Source: Devosia sp. SL43 (GTDB lineage Bacteria > Pseudomonadota > Alphaproteobacteria > Rhizobiales > Devosiaceae). From it: a stretch of 64,000 nucleotides of DNA. Numbering within the stretch: position 1 is the stretch's first letter; each line of letters opens with the position of its first letter. The translations under genes and the position numbers were made by a program. Shown one piece after another: positions 35,027 through 45,002 of this stretch. Where the stretch lies: contig NZ_CP063401.1 in assembly GCF_021729885.1 (NCBI RefSeq), forward strand, positions 3,650,501 to 3,714,500, written 5' to 3'. The notes beneath the pieces were generated by a model. The model was not told where the DNA came from, searched no databases, and worked only from the letters and a program-made list of their open reading frames with translations.

Positions 35027-36847
35027 GTGGCGTTTGGTTTGTTCAACGGTGCCAAATTGGCTGCAAGCCAGTCGGATCACGCAACGCTGGACGCGATCTC
35101 AAGATCGCAGGCCATCATCGAGTTTAACCTCGAAGGCACTATCTTGACCGCAAACCCCAATTTCCTGTCCGTATTGGGATACGAGCTGACAGAAGTGGTC
35201 GGGCAGCACCACCGGATTTTTGTGGATGCGGCCTATGGCAACAGCGCGGAATACCGCAGCTTTTGGGATCGGCGCCGGCAGGGCGAGTTTGAGACCGCCG
35301 AATACAAGCGTATCGGTAAGGGCGGTAAGGACGTCTGGATCCAAGCGTCCTACAACCCAGTATTTGACGCCAAAGGCAAACCTTTCAAAGTCGTCAAGCT
35401 TGCCTTGGATGTGACCAGCCAAAAGCGCGCCGCAGCTGACGCACAGGGTCAACTCGCTGCCATTTCGAGGTCTCAGGCCGTCATCGAGTTCAATATGGCC
35501 GGCGAGGTTTTGGCCGCCAACCCAAAGTTCTGCCAAGTGCTGGGATACAGCCTCGACGAAATCAAGGGTCGGCACCACCGCATGTTCGTTGAGCAGGCCT
35601 ATGCCAGCAGCAGCGAGTATCGCGACTTCTGGGAGCGCCTGGGGCGCGGCGAGCATCAGGCTGCCGAGTACCTGCGGCGTGGCAAGAGTGGCAAGGAAGT
35701 CTGGATCCAGGCATCGTACAATCCGATTTTCGATCTGAACGGAAAGCCCTTCAAGGTCGTCAAATACGCGACCGATATTACTGGTCGCAAGGCCGCCGTG
35801 AACATGCTCGGCGTGGGGCTCGCCAAGCTCGCGACCGGTGATCTGACATCAACGATCGACACCAAATTCGTGGGTGAACTCGAAGAAGTTCGCACTGCGT
35901 TCAACGAAACTATTGCCAAGTTCTCCCAGATCGTCGGTCCATTGCGCGGCACCTCGAGTGCCCACAAGGCTGTAACTGGCCAAATTTTGGCCGGTGCCAA
36001 CGATGTTGGCGAGGGGAGCACCAAGCAGGCTGCAGCCATTGAGGAAGCCTCTGCTGCGATGGAGCAACTGGCCTCGACGGTAGCCGACAACGCCAAACGC
36101 GCAGAACAGGCCAATTCCAAGGCCCGGCAGGTGTCGCATACCGCCGAAGAGACCGGCGAGGTGATGAAGAAGTCCAATGATGCAATGGAACGCATCTCCA
36201 GCTCGTCGAACAGGATTTCCAACATCATCGGCATGATCGATGACATTGCCTTCCAGACCAATCTGTTGGCGCTCAACGCTTCGGTCGAGGCCGCACGGGC
36301 CGGTGATGCTGGCAAGGGTTTTGCCGTCGTTGCCGTGGAAGTTCGGCGCCTGGCTCAGTCAGCGGCCAGCGCGTCTTCTGACGTAAAGGTGCTGATCGAG
36401 CAATCGGCGACTGAGGTAACCAGCGGCAGCCGTCTGGTGGCCGAAGCGACCAGCAAACTTGTGGCGATGCTGGAGGGTGTCCGGGAAGGTGCTTCCTTGG
36501 TTGACGGCATCGCAAAGGCAACCCAGGAACAGTCGTGTGCGATCTCGGAAGTCACCTCGGCCATCCGACAGATGGATGAAATGATTCAGCGGGGTGCGGC
36601 GATGGTGGAAAAAACCAACGCCATCATCGAACTGTCCGAGAGCCAGGCCAGGGAACTGGACAAAATGGTCGAGGTCTTCGTGATAGACGGTAGAGCGCCT
36701 AATTTGACGCGAAGCCAGCCAGTGCAGCAGCCCAGTCCGAACCACGATGACATCAAGGCACTACAATCGCGGGTCAAGTCCGCAGCCCAGAGCTATCTCA
36801 GCAGCGGCAATGCCGCCATCAAGGCAGATGATTGGAATGAGTTCTGA
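35027..36847 (+). CDS. Soluble chemoreceptor with twin PAS domains
   Basis: 606 residues with no membrane helix. Two PAS domains (about 15-135 and 137-258) are near copies of one another, each with IEFN, ANP.F..VLGY, HHR.FV and WIQASYNP. A short HAMP-like linker (about 260-315) and a methyl-accepting signalling domain follow, with the tip [23 protein letters not shown] (about 400-422, quoted in part). The C-terminus DDWNEF resembles the xWxxF tether that recruits CheR and CheB. PAS sequence type suggests an aerotaxis or redox sensor in the cytoplasm. GTG start, AAAGG upstream. G+C is a little lower than in its neighbours. Confidence 0.9.
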   Translation: MAFGLFNGAKLAASQSDHATLDAISRSQAIIEFNLEGTILTANPNFLSVLGYELTEVVGQHHRIFVDAAYGNSAEYRSFWDRRRQGEFETAEYKRIGKGGKDVWIQASYNPVFDAKGKPFKVVKLALDVTSQKRAAADAQGQLAAISRSQAVIEFNMAGEVLAANPKFCQVLGYSLDEIKGRHHRMFVEQAYASSSEYRDFWERLGRGEHQAAEYLRRGKSGKEVWIQASYNPIFDLNGKPFKVVKYATDITGRKAAVNMLGVGLAKLATGDLTSTIDTKFVGELEEVRTAFNETIAKFSQIVGPLRGTSSAHKAVTGQILAGANDVGEGSTKQAAAIEEASAAMEQLASTVADNAKRAEQANSKARQVSHTAEETGEVMKKSNDAMERISSSSNRISNIIGMIDDIAFQTNLLALNASVEAARAGDAGKGFAVVAVEVRRLAQSAASASSDVKVLIEQSATEVTSGSRLVAEATSKLVAMLEGVREGASLVDGIAKATQEQSCAISEVTSAIRQMDEMIQRGAAMVEKTNAIIELSESQARELDKMVEVFVIDGRAPNLTRSQPVQQPSPNHDDIKALQSRVKSAAQSYLSSGNAAIKADDWNEF

Positions 36848-36922
36848 CGGCTGGCGCTAGCAGCACGACGGACGCTACGTCAGCGATAGCCGACACTAAT
36901 GTAGCCAACGAGGATTAGGCGG

Positions 36923-36967
36923 CCGACCCTGTTCCGAGAAGTGCTGGCTGCGGCAGGCCTCGATTAG
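36923..36967 (+). pseudogene. Remnant of the 3' end of a second mutY
   Basis: This stretch translates to PTLFREVLAAAGLD followed by TAG. The true MutY ends PTLFRKVLAVAGLQ and TGA (34788-34832). Eleven of 14 residues match, with differences mostly at third codon positions, so it is a diverged homologue and not a recent copy. Nothing upstream of it in the gap looks like MutY. It overlaps the stop of the minus-strand diguanylate cyclase gene. Confidence 0.6.
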
Positions 36968-38118
36968 GCAGCGTGGCGCGAGGGCAGGGGCTTTTCGGAC
37001 TCGCCTGCCCGCATCACCCTATTGCGCCCGGCATTCTTGGCCAGATAGAGCGCTGCGTCGGCATTGGAAAAACTCGATGCCGGGGTAGCGCCGACTGCGT
37101 ATTCGGCCACGCCGAAACTGGCAGTGATGCGCTCGTCCACCGGCAATCCGGGATGGCTGCTGGCCTGGAGACGGGCGCGGACCATCTCGGCCAGGTCCAG
37201 CGCGTCCTGCATGGAGCGCTCGGGTAGCAGCAGCGCGAATTCTTCGCCGCCGATCCGCACGGCAGGATAGCCGGTACGGTTGAGAATATTGGCGAGGGTA
37301 CAGATCACGTCGTCGCCAGCCTGATGGCCGAAGCGGTCGTTGACCAGCTTGAAGTGGTCGATATCGCAAAGGATGACGGTGCCCGCCTTGCGCGCCGGGA
37401 TGTTGGCCAGCGCGTCAAGCGCCCGGCGATTGAGCAGGCCGGTCAGCCCATCCCGCTCGGACTGATGGCGGAACGTCGCGATGGTTTCCCCGATGATCGC
37501 GGCGATGACCAGGGTGATGATCGCCAGGGTGAGCAGGCTTTCAACGGCTAGCAGCGTCAATTCGACCGATGAGCCGTTGAAATCGGAGAACGCGGCTTCG
37601 GGTCCGAAATACCAGATCAGCAGCGGAATGCGGGCGACCCTGAGCAGGGCCAGGATGCCGACCGATGCCAACAGCGTCGTGTCCAGCAGCCGCCATTTCA
37701 TGGTTCTGGCGATGCGCAGTGCCGCATCGATCATGGCCAAGGTGCAGGCGGCTTGAACAAACAGGGCCTGATAGAAGAACGGCGCGCCGAGCACGAACAG
37801 GGCTGTCGCCACGGCAGACAACCCCGCAAAGGCGGCCAGGAAGTGCCGGCGTCCGCCCGATTGCGGCATCAGCGCATGAATGGCGTTGTTGGCGAACAGG
37901 AAGCCCAACGGCGCCAAAGCCATGGCCGAGAAATATTCCAGCGGACTGCCTGCGGCAAAGGTCAGAATGAGGGTCTGCACCGTGCCGACCGTCAGGCCGC
38001 CGGCTAGCCAGGCAAGCGGCACGTTCCGGCGTAGGCTGAGGCTCGCAATGGCGCAAACCAGAGCCAGCACGCCAAGCGCGGCAGCGATAACGATGTTGAG
38101 CCCGACCATGGACGTCAT
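36964..38118 (-). CDS. Membrane diguanylate cyclase (GGDEF)
   Basis: 384 residues: about six or seven N-terminal membrane helices (10-210) and one GGDEF domain (about 225-375). The signature is GGEEF (290-294), so the active site is intact; DGLTGLLNRRAL and CDIDHFKLVNDRFGH are standard. No RxxD inhibitory site is seen five residues before GGEEF, so product inhibition may be weak. ATG 38118 is preferred to 38148 because AAGGAA lies eight bases upstream. It makes c-di-GMP, possibly read by the PilZ protein. Confidence 0.92.
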   Translation of the reverse strand: MTSMVGLNIVIAAALGVLALVCAIASLSLRRNVPLAWLAGGLTVGTVQTLILTFAAGSPLEYFSAMALAPLGFLFANNAIHALMPQSGGRRHFLAAFAGLSAVATALFVLGAPFFYQALFVQAACTLAMIDAALRIARTMKWRLLDTTLLASVGILALLRVARIPLLIWYFGPEAAFSDFNGSSVELTLLAVESLLTLAIITLVIAAIIGETIATFRHQSERDGLTGLLNRRALDALANIPARKAGTVILCDIDHFKLVNDRFGHQAGDDVICTLANILNRTGYPAVRIGGEEFALLLPERSMQDALDLAEMVRARLQASSHPGLPVDERITASFGVAEYAVGATPASSFSNADAALYLAKNAGRNRVMRAGESEKPLPSRHAA

Positions 38119-38321
38119 GGCAGTGGTTCCTTGCACGAACGAGGCCATGTTGGTCGAATGCGGGTTAACACCGTGTGTGGGCAGGCGCCAAACAACGACA
38201 GACCTGCAGCATCGTAAAGAAATGCCATCGGCGGGGTGCCGGCCGGATTTCAGCTGTGCTGGGGCGCTTGAGGCGCTATGCATGACATGACGTGTGCACA
38301 GCGACGCGATGGGAGAAAACC

Positions 38322-39299
38322 ATGGACCACAAACGACTTGGCAATAGCGGCCTCAAGGTCTCGCGCTTGTGCCTGGGCTGCATGACCTATGGCGCGCCCG
38401 ACCAGGGCACCCACCCCTGGTCCCTGCGGGAAGACGAAAGCCGGCCCTTCATCCGCCAGGCACTCGACCTGGGCATCACCTTCTTCGACACAGCCAATGT
38501 CTATTCCGATGGCAGCTCCGAAGAGATTATCGGTCGCGCCTTCAAGGATTTCGTGCGGCGCGAGGACATCGTCCTGGCCACCAAGGTCAATGGCGCGACC
38601 CGCCGCACCGATGCCAATGCCACGGGCCTGTCCCGTCGCGCCATCCTGCGCGAGATCGATGCCTCGCTGCAGCGGCTGCAGACCGACTATGTCGACCTCT
38701 ACCAGATCCATCGCTGGGACAATGACACGCCCATCGAGGAGACCATGGAGGTGCTTCACGATGTGGTGAAATCAGGCAAGGTCACCCATATCGGCGCCTC
38801 CTCGATGCATGCCTGGCAGTTCTCCAAGGCGCAATATGTCGCCAAGGCCAATGGCTGGACGCCCTTCATCTCGATGCAGAACCAGCTCAACCTGCTCTAT
38901 CGCGAAGAAGAGCGCGAAATGCTGCCGCTCTGCGCCGATATGGGCGTCGGCGTCATCCCCTGGAGCCCGCAGGCGCGCGGCCTCCTCACCCGTCCCTGGG
39001 GCGGCCAGACTGAACGGCTCGGCACCGACCTCGTCATCAAGCGCATCTACCACGACACGGTCGACCAGGACCGGGCCATCGTCGATGCGGTCCAGGCTGT
39101 TGCCGGTCGTCACGGCGTCGGCATGGCGCAGGTCGCCCTGGCCTGGGTGCTGCAGAACCCGGTGGTGACGGCACCGATCATCGGCGCGTCAAAGCCGGGG
39201 CATCTGACCGACGCGGTGGCCGCGCTTGAGGTGAAGCTGACGGCGGAGGACGTGGCGGAGCTGGAAGCGGCCTATCGGCCGCGGCGGGTGGATTTTTAG
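38322..39299 (+). CDS. Aldo/keto reductase
   Basis: 325 residues of the AKR TIM-barrel fold. The catalytic tetrad is visible: the Asp and Tyr in FFDTANVYSDGSSEEI (about 53-68), the Lys in LATKVNG and the His in YQIHRWD. The NADPH phosphate loop IIGASKPGHL is near residue 290. MDHKRLGNSGLKVSRLCLG is a standard start. It resembles the YajO/YghZ-like oxidoreductases; the substrate is unknown. Confidence 0.92.
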   Translation: MDHKRLGNSGLKVSRLCLGCMTYGAPDQGTHPWSLREDESRPFIRQALDLGITFFDTANVYSDGSSEEIIGRAFKDFVRREDIVLATKVNGATRRTDANATGLSRRAILREIDASLQRLQTDYVDLYQIHRWDNDTPIEETMEVLHDVVKSGKVTHIGASSMHAWQFSKAQYVAKANGWTPFISMQNQLNLLYREEEREMLPLCADMGVGVIPWSPQARGLLTRPWGGQTERLGTDLVIKRIYHDTVDQDRAIVDAVQAVAGRHGVGMAQVALAWVLQNPVVTAPIIGASKPGHLTDAVAALEVKLTAEDVAELEAAYRPRRVDF

Positions 39300-39365
39300 G
39301 TCGACTTGCCTACCAACGCTACTACTGAGATTGATATTTACGAAACTCGTGTGCCAAATTCCGAG

Positions 39366-40139
39366 ATGACCGTGACTTCAACCAACATCTTCAAAAGTGC
39401 ATTCCTCGGCGAGGTGCGCAAGGCAGTTCACTCCTCCCAAAACATTGACGGCCTCGACCATCAAGGCATGAAAGGACGAATCCGAGAGATCGTGATGACT
39501 GACATGTACAGGCCGGTTCTTCCACCCGGCGTCACGGTGGGTACGGGCAAGCTTGTCAGCGCAACAGGTGAGATGTCGTCACAGATCGATGTCGTGTTGT
39601 ACGCGCCAGGGATTCTACCCGCTTACTTCTACAGTGAGCAGGGCCTCTTTCCAGTCGAAGCTGCGCTTTACAATATTGAGGTGAAGTCGATTCTCACCGC
39701 AAGAGGTGTCAAAGAGGCGATAGCCAGCGCGCGCTCCGTGAGGGCTTTGCAGCCTCTGCCAAGCTTCCATTGGACCACCGACGTTCAGAACGGTCGACTA
39801 GTGCCGCTTATGACTAATACTCCGTGGCCCGTATCGGCAATGTTCGCCTTTGGATCCGACTTAGCGCCAAACGGACAGTCTGAAATAGAGCGCTATCGAA
39901 CCTATGACGAGAAGGCCAACGAGGATCCTGCTGTGCAAGTAATTTGCGTTGTAGGACGAGGCTATTGGTACTTTGACCGACAGGGATGGCGGTTTCTTGA
40001 AGCATCAGAAGACCTCCGAGAGGTAATGATGCTTCTGGGTGGCACCGCAAACACGATTCCAGAGTTGGTTGCCGCAAAGGGAAGTCCAAAATTCGGGCAG
40101 TACCTCCAGTCTGAGGACGCACAATTCGAGGCGGTTTAG
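39366..40139 (+). CDS. DUF6602-like protein with PD-(D/E)XK nuclease-type motif
   Basis: 257 residues from ATG 39366 (a TTG at 39306 would add 20). The middle part reads GTGKLVSATGEMSSQIDVVLY, quoted here only in its key section SSQIDVVLYAP, followed about 27 residues later by NIEVKS. The Asp followed by E-V-K is the arrangement of a PD-(D/E)XK nuclease core; the protein resembles the DUF6602 hypotheticals. Base and codon use differ sharply from the neighbours (G+C nearer 50%), which indicates transfer. It stands alone between an aldo/keto reductase and ccrM. The nuclease role is inferred. Confidence 0.7.
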   Translation: MTVTSTNIFKSAFLGEVRKAVHSSQNIDGLDHQGMKGRIREIVMTDMYRPVLPPGVTVGTGKLVSATGEMSSQIDVVLYAPGILPAYFYSEQGLFPVEAALYNIEVKSILTARGVKEAIASARSVRALQPLPSFHWTTDVQNGRLVPLMTNTPWPVSAMFAFGSDLAPNGQSEIERYRTYDEKANEDPAVQVICVVGRGYWYFDRQGWRFLEASEDLREVMMLLGGTANTIPELVAAKGSPKFGQYLQSEDAQFEAV

Positions 40140-40149
40140 ACAATCGCAC

Positions 40150-40182
40150 AAACAAAAAGGCCACCGGGGCAAACCGGTGGCC
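40150..40182 (-). terminator. Terminator of ccrM
   Basis: GGCCACCGG (40159-40167) and CCGGTGGCC (40174-40182) form a perfect stem with a six-base loop; on the minus strand it is followed by TTTTTGTTT. It lies 32 bases beyond the ccrM stop. Confidence 0.85.
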
Positions 40183-40214
40183 AGTTCAAGAGCCTGAGTG
40201 ATTGGAGGTCAGGA

Positions 40215-41373
<1,159 letters not shown>

Positions 41374-41419
41374 CGTGACGGTTATAGCGCGCTAGAGTTA
41401 ATGGAGCGTTCGCAAGGGG

Positions 41420-41434
41420 TTAGCGGGAGGTTAA
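41420..41434 (+). promoter_or_regulatory. CtrA-like box 2 upstream of ccrM
   Basis: TTAG-CGGGAGG-TTAA, one base off the CtrA consensus, about 70 bases upstream of the ccrM start. Together with box 1 it brackets an A+T-richer segment that may hold the promoter. Confidence 0.5.
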
Positions 41435-41458
41435 AGCGGACGAAAGGTAGGGAAGAGT

Positions 41459-41572
41459 ACCCCCACCTAGCCTCCCCCTGAAGGGGGAGGGACCGCGCGG
41501 CGGTTGTGGCAACATTGCGCCAAGTACTCGATCTGTCCCTCCCCCTATCAGGGGGAGGCTAGGTGGGGGGTA
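41459..41572. repeat. Palindromic intergenic repeat, class B
   Basis: Left arm CCCCCACCTAGCCTCCCCCT with GGGGGAGGGAC (41459-41493) and right arm GTCCCTCCCCC with GGGGGAGGCTAGGTGGGGGG (41535-41572) are reverse complements; each arm is itself a small hairpin. A decayed relative may exist near 50308-50335 (GTCTCTCCCTATCAGGAGTG). Confidence 0.75.
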
Positions 41573-41594
41573 TCCGCCAGGACTCATCTTCGCC

Positions 41595-42251
41595 TTACGC
41601 CACCATCCCCCGCACCCGCTCCCAAGCCTCCGCCACTGGCGCAAACTCCTCGCGGTGATGCCGGCACGGCCCATGCTCCACCAGCGCCCGCATATGCTGC
41701 GGCGTCGAATAGCCCTTGTGGCCGGCAAAGCCGAAACTGGGCGCGTCGCAATCCATGATCTTGCACATGCGGTCGCGCGTCACCTTGGCCATGATCGAGG
41801 CCGCGGCGATGGAAACGCTGCGGCCGTCGCCGCCAATCAGCGCCAGCCCGTCGCAGGGCAGGTCCATCGGGACGTCGCGCCCGTCGATCAGCACGCGGTC
41901 GGGGCGAATGCCCAGGCTCGATGCCGCCTCGGCCATGGCCCATAGCGTCGCGCCGCGAATATTGCGGCTGAGAATGATCGAAGGCGGCGCCACCACCACC
42001 GAAATGGCCAGAGCCGTTGCCACGATCTGCTCGAACAGCAGCTCGCGCTGCTCTTCGGTCAGTTTCTTGGAATCGTTGAGCCCCGGCGGGATCAGCGCGG
42101 GATCGAGGATGACGGCGGAGACCACCACCGGCCCGGCCAGCGGGCCGCGCCCGGCTTCGTCGACGCCGGCGACGTAACGGGCGCCGCGCGCCTTGAGCGC
42201 CAGCTCGTGACTATAGTCGGGGTCGGTCTGGATGGTCGAATCGAACAGCAT
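41595..42251 (-). CDS. rnhB: Ribonuclease HII
   Basis: 218 residues. It removes RNA from RNA-DNA hybrids and single ribonucleotides. Acidic active-site residues are seen in YVAGVDEAGRGPLAGP (Asp-Glu, about 30-45) and in DRVLIDGRDVP, with the final carboxylate in the STPQHM region context. GLNDSKKLTEEQRE is conserved. It shares its direction with ccrM, which lies downstream beyond a palindrome. Confidence 0.95.
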   Translation of the reverse strand: MLFDSTIQTDPDYSHELALKARGARYVAGVDEAGRGPLAGPVVVSAVILDPALIPPGLNDSKKLTEEQRELLFEQIVATALAISVVVAPPSIILSRNIRGATLWAMAEAASSLGIRPDRVLIDGRDVPMDLPCDGLALIGGDGRSVSIAAASIMAKVTRDRMCKIMDCDAPSFGFAGHKGYSTPQHMRALVEHGPCRHHREEFAPVAEAWERVRGMVA

Positions 42252-42296
42252 GGCGCCAGCATCGGCCGGCAGCGGCGCAAGTCAACCGGCCAGGCG

Positions 42297-42650
42297 TCAC
42301 AAGCGCGCCAGCATGGTCTGGCGATTGGGCGCGAACAGGTGGTTTCCCACACGATTGGTTTCATAGACGAAATCGTGCAGCGATTTGCTGGCCGCGATGG
42401 CGTCGGCAATGTCGCCGAGCACGACCAGGCGCAACCGGTAATTCTGGAGCTTCTGAAAGAAAATGCCCGCAATACCGCTGCGCAGGTCGAGGAATTTTGG
42501 ATCGAAGCGCGCGAGGGGCACGACGATGACATCGGCGTCAGTCCCGTAGGTGGACCCGATCAGGTCGGCGGCATCCTGGTCCGTGGCGAGCAATGGGCCC
42601 GCACTATCGAGTTCGAGCAGTGTCACGCCATTGTGCTTCGTAGTCTTCAT
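42297..42650 (-). CDS. DUF4180 protein
   Basis: 117 residues matching DUF4180: an STAS/anti-sigma-factor-like fold with DQDAADLIG, VIVVPLARFDPKFLDLRSG and the ending RVGNHLFAP. The family is predicted to be cytoplasmic and its function is unknown. It precedes rnhB by 45 bases on the same strand and may be cotranscribed. Confidence 0.85.
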   Translation of the reverse strand: MKTTKHNGVTLLELDSAGPLLATDQDAADLIGSTYGTDADVIVVPLARFDPKFLDLRSGIAGIFFQKLQNYRLRLVVLGDIADAIAASKSLHDFVYETNRVGNHLFAPNRQTMLARL

Positions 42651-42749
42651 GGCTCTTCTCCCGCGTTTTTGTTGCTGGATGCCTGTATTCCGGCTGGCGG
42701 CCTGTTATATGTGACGCGCTGGGGGGCACCAGCGAGAAAGTCAGCGTCA

Positions 42750-43337
42750 ATGATCGCCAAATTCGGCACCGCACTGTTTCTTCTACTGGCGTCGGTGCTG
42801 CCATCGGCAGCCGCGCCGTTCCATCATCCCTTCGGCGAGTGGCGCGAGTATAACCGCGACTGGCTGGCGGCATGCCCCGACGCGATAGACGAGGATGCCA
42901 CCGAATATTACGGCTTCTCCTGCTTTGCCAGCACCGGCAGCCAGGAACAGAATGCGTCGAACCTGCCGGCCTACAAGCTCACCGTCTTCCGCAATCGCCT
43001 GACCGGCGATCTGGACGTCGCCTTTGTGGTGGCCGGCGAGGATGGCGAGGCCGACACCACCCGTCCGCTAGTGCTGACCTTCGGCGGTGAGCCGCCAATG
43101 AGCTTCGATTTCACGACCGATCTTGAGACGCGCTACAATACGGTCAACCAGTTCTTCGTAGTCGACGCAGACCGCAAGCAGGCGCTGCTGGACAAGATGA
43201 AAGGGCGCAATTCGGTGGTCGTGACCGTGCCGGTCACCGGTGCCACAGGCACCAAAGAGGTGTGGCTATCGATGCGCGGTCTCACGGCCTCGATCGACTT
43301 CATGACCACCTATGCCCGCAAGGTCGCTCAGTACTAA
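42750..43337 (+). CDS. Secreted protein of unknown function
   Basis: 195 residues from ATG 42750, which opens a clear signal peptide (FGTALFLLLASVLPSAAA). The mature part has two cysteines (AACPDA and FSCFAS), the motif FGEWREYNRDWLAAC and a beta-rich remainder. The layout (signal, early W..Y..DW..C, paired cysteines) recalls IalB-like proteins, but I cannot place it in a family. Divergent from the DUF4180 gene. Confidence 0.65.
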   Translation: MIAKFGTALFLLLASVLPSAAAPFHHPFGEWREYNRDWLAACPDAIDEDATEYYGFSCFASTGSQEQNASNLPAYKLTVFRNRLTGDLDVAFVVAGEDGEADTTRPLVLTFGGEPPMSFDFTTDLETRYNTVNQFFVVDADRKQALLDKMKGRNSVVVTVPVTGATGTKEVWLSMRGLTASIDFMTTYARKVAQY

Positions 43338-43349
43338 GGCGGCGTTCGC

Positions 43350-44222
43350 TCAGCGATTGGCCCACGCCGCCACACTGGCCAGCATGCCCAGCACTTCGTC
43401 GGGCTTGTCGGCTTCTGCTGCCAGTTCCCAAAGGCGGTGTGCGCCGGTGAGCACCGCGACGCGTCGCCGGTCGATGTGTCGCCCCGTCAGGTGCTCATAG
43501 CTGCCGATGATGCGCTCGGTCAGTTCGGGCGAGATGAAGCTGGAATAGACGAATTCCCGATGCAGCGGACCGATGCCGGAATCGGCGAAATCATAGATGC
43601 CATTGAGTTTGCCCGCGGCGTGGTCGAAGGCCATGTTCCAGCCATGCCCGTCAAAGAATCCGTAGATGGTGCCCAGCGGATCGGGCGTCAGGTCGGCCCA
43701 CTCGGCCAGAGTGGCGTCGGCGAACGGCTTGAGCGCTTCAGGCAGGACTGGCGCTATGCGGCGCTCGATGTCGTCGGCGTCCATCCACTCTTCAGCAGGC
43801 AAGATCCCGACCGCCTCGGCCGCCGCCGGTTCGATCTGGTGCAGTTCCGCGTAGAACCGGCCCAGGGCTTCGCCGAGGCGATGGCGGGCGATCGGGGGCA
43901 GGGCGTTGTATTGGGCGGTAACGAGATGCTCGCCGGCAATCTTGGCGTGGCGTGAAAAGATCTGCGGGCGGTCGAACAGCTCCAGGTTCGGCACCGGCAG
44001 CCGCACCGCCGCTCTGACCAATGCCAGAATGCCGGCCTCGCGCCGCAGGGCCGCTTCGCCACGCGCATGCCGTGGAAACTTGAAGATCCACCGGTCATCG
44101 ACGTCCACCGCGACGCTGTCCCAGCCTTCCGACAGCAGGGTGAACTCAGCATCCGCGTGTTCGGAAAACCGGTCGACGATGATGTCGCGCAGGGCGTCGC
44201 GGCCAAAAGGAGATACCGGCAT
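43350..44222 (-). CDS. Aminoglycoside-phosphotransferase-like kinase
   Basis: 290 residues of the APH/choline-kinase fold. The ATP lysine is in DDRWIFKFPRHARGE; the hinge and catalytic loop reads FFDGHGWNMAFD, where the usual HGDxxxxN aspartate is replaced (HGWN), and the metal aspartate is in GIYDFADSGIG. The altered loop makes the activity uncertain. ATG 44222 is chosen because the upstream frame lacks kinase features. It is divergent from a HAD phosphatase gene 93 bases away. Confidence 0.8.
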   Translation of the reverse strand: MPVSPFGRDALRDIIVDRFSEHADAEFTLLSEGWDSVAVDVDDRWIFKFPRHARGEAALRREAGILALVRAAVRLPVPNLELFDRPQIFSRHAKIAGEHLVTAQYNALPPIARHRLGEALGRFYAELHQIEPAAAEAVGILPAEEWMDADDIERRIAPVLPEALKPFADATLAEWADLTPDPLGTIYGFFDGHGWNMAFDHAAGKLNGIYDFADSGIGPLHREFVYSSFISPELTERIIGSYEHLTGRHIDRRRVAVLTGAHRLWELAAEADKPDEVLGMLASVAAWANR

Positions 44223-44315
44223 TGCATCCTCCACGATTGACCGGGCGGGACTTTTGGTGTCGGTTCCGCGCCGGCCATTCGGTCTAGCGTCTGCCCCTCC
44301 CCGTTGGAACCCCTC

Positions 44316-45002
44316 ATGATCCCCAAGCCCGGCGCCGCCCTGCTGTTCGATATCGATGGCACGCTGGCCGATACCGATCCGCTGCACCTGAGGGCCTTCA
44401 ACCAGACCTTCGAGCCCTATGGCCACCATTTCGACAAGCCGCGCTTTGCGCTGGAGTTGCAGGGCCTCGCCAACGAGGCCATCGCACGCCGCTTCGTGCC
44501 TCACCTGTCGCCGGAAGAAGGCATGGCGGTGATGCGCGGGAAGGAAGAGTTGTTCCGCGATCTGGCGCGGACCGAAATCCACGCCGTTCCCGGCCTGTTC
44601 GCGCTGCTTGATCTGGCCGATGCTGCCGGCCTGCCTATGGCGGCGGTGACCAACGCTCCGCGCGCCAACGCCGAGCTCATTCTAACTGGCCTCGGCATTA
44701 CCCACCGTTTCCGTGCCGTCGTGATCGGCGAGGAACTGGCCCACGGCAAGCCGCATCCTCTGCCCTATCTCGAAGGCCTGCGCCTGCTTGGCGCCAGCGC
44801 GGAGCATTCGGTGGCCTTTGAGGATTCCCGTACTGGCATCACGTCAGCCACATCAGCGGGCATCGCGACGATCGGAATCCGCACCAGCTTGCGCGACGAG
44901 GATATGCTCGTCGCTGGCGCCACCATGTCGGCCGACGGCTACGACGATCCGGCTCTGCTGGCCTTCATCCAAGCCAAGGTATCCAAGAGCGCCGCTGCCT
45001 AG
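44316..45002 (+). CDS. HAD-family phosphatase (beta-phosphoglucomutase/CbbY-like)
   Basis: 228 residues. HAD motif I is FDIDGTLADTD with D12 and D14, motif II VTNAPR, motif III the Lys of HGKPHPLPY and motif IV VAFEDSRTGITSA. The cap domain (about 20-85) lies between motifs I and II, as in CbbY/Gph-type enzymes. The substrate is not identifiable. The stop overlaps that of a small convergent gene. Confidence 0.9.
   Translation: MIPKPGAALLFDIDGTLADTDPLHLRAFNQTFEPYGHHFDKPRFALELQGLANEAIARRFVPHLSPEEGMAVMRGKEELFRDLARTEIHAVPGLFALLDLADAAGLPMAAVTNAPRANAELILTGLGITHRFRAVVIGEELAHGKPHPLPYLEGLRLLGASAEHSVAFEDSRTGITSATSAGIATIGIRTSLRDEDMLVAGATMSADGYDDPALLAFIQAKVSKSAAA

Noticed and set aside
39306..40139. A multi-gene defence island around the nuclease-like gene
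   Set aside because: Flanking genes are an ordinary aldo/keto reductase and the housekeeping ccrM; CcrM is a cell-cycle enzyme here, not part of a restriction system.
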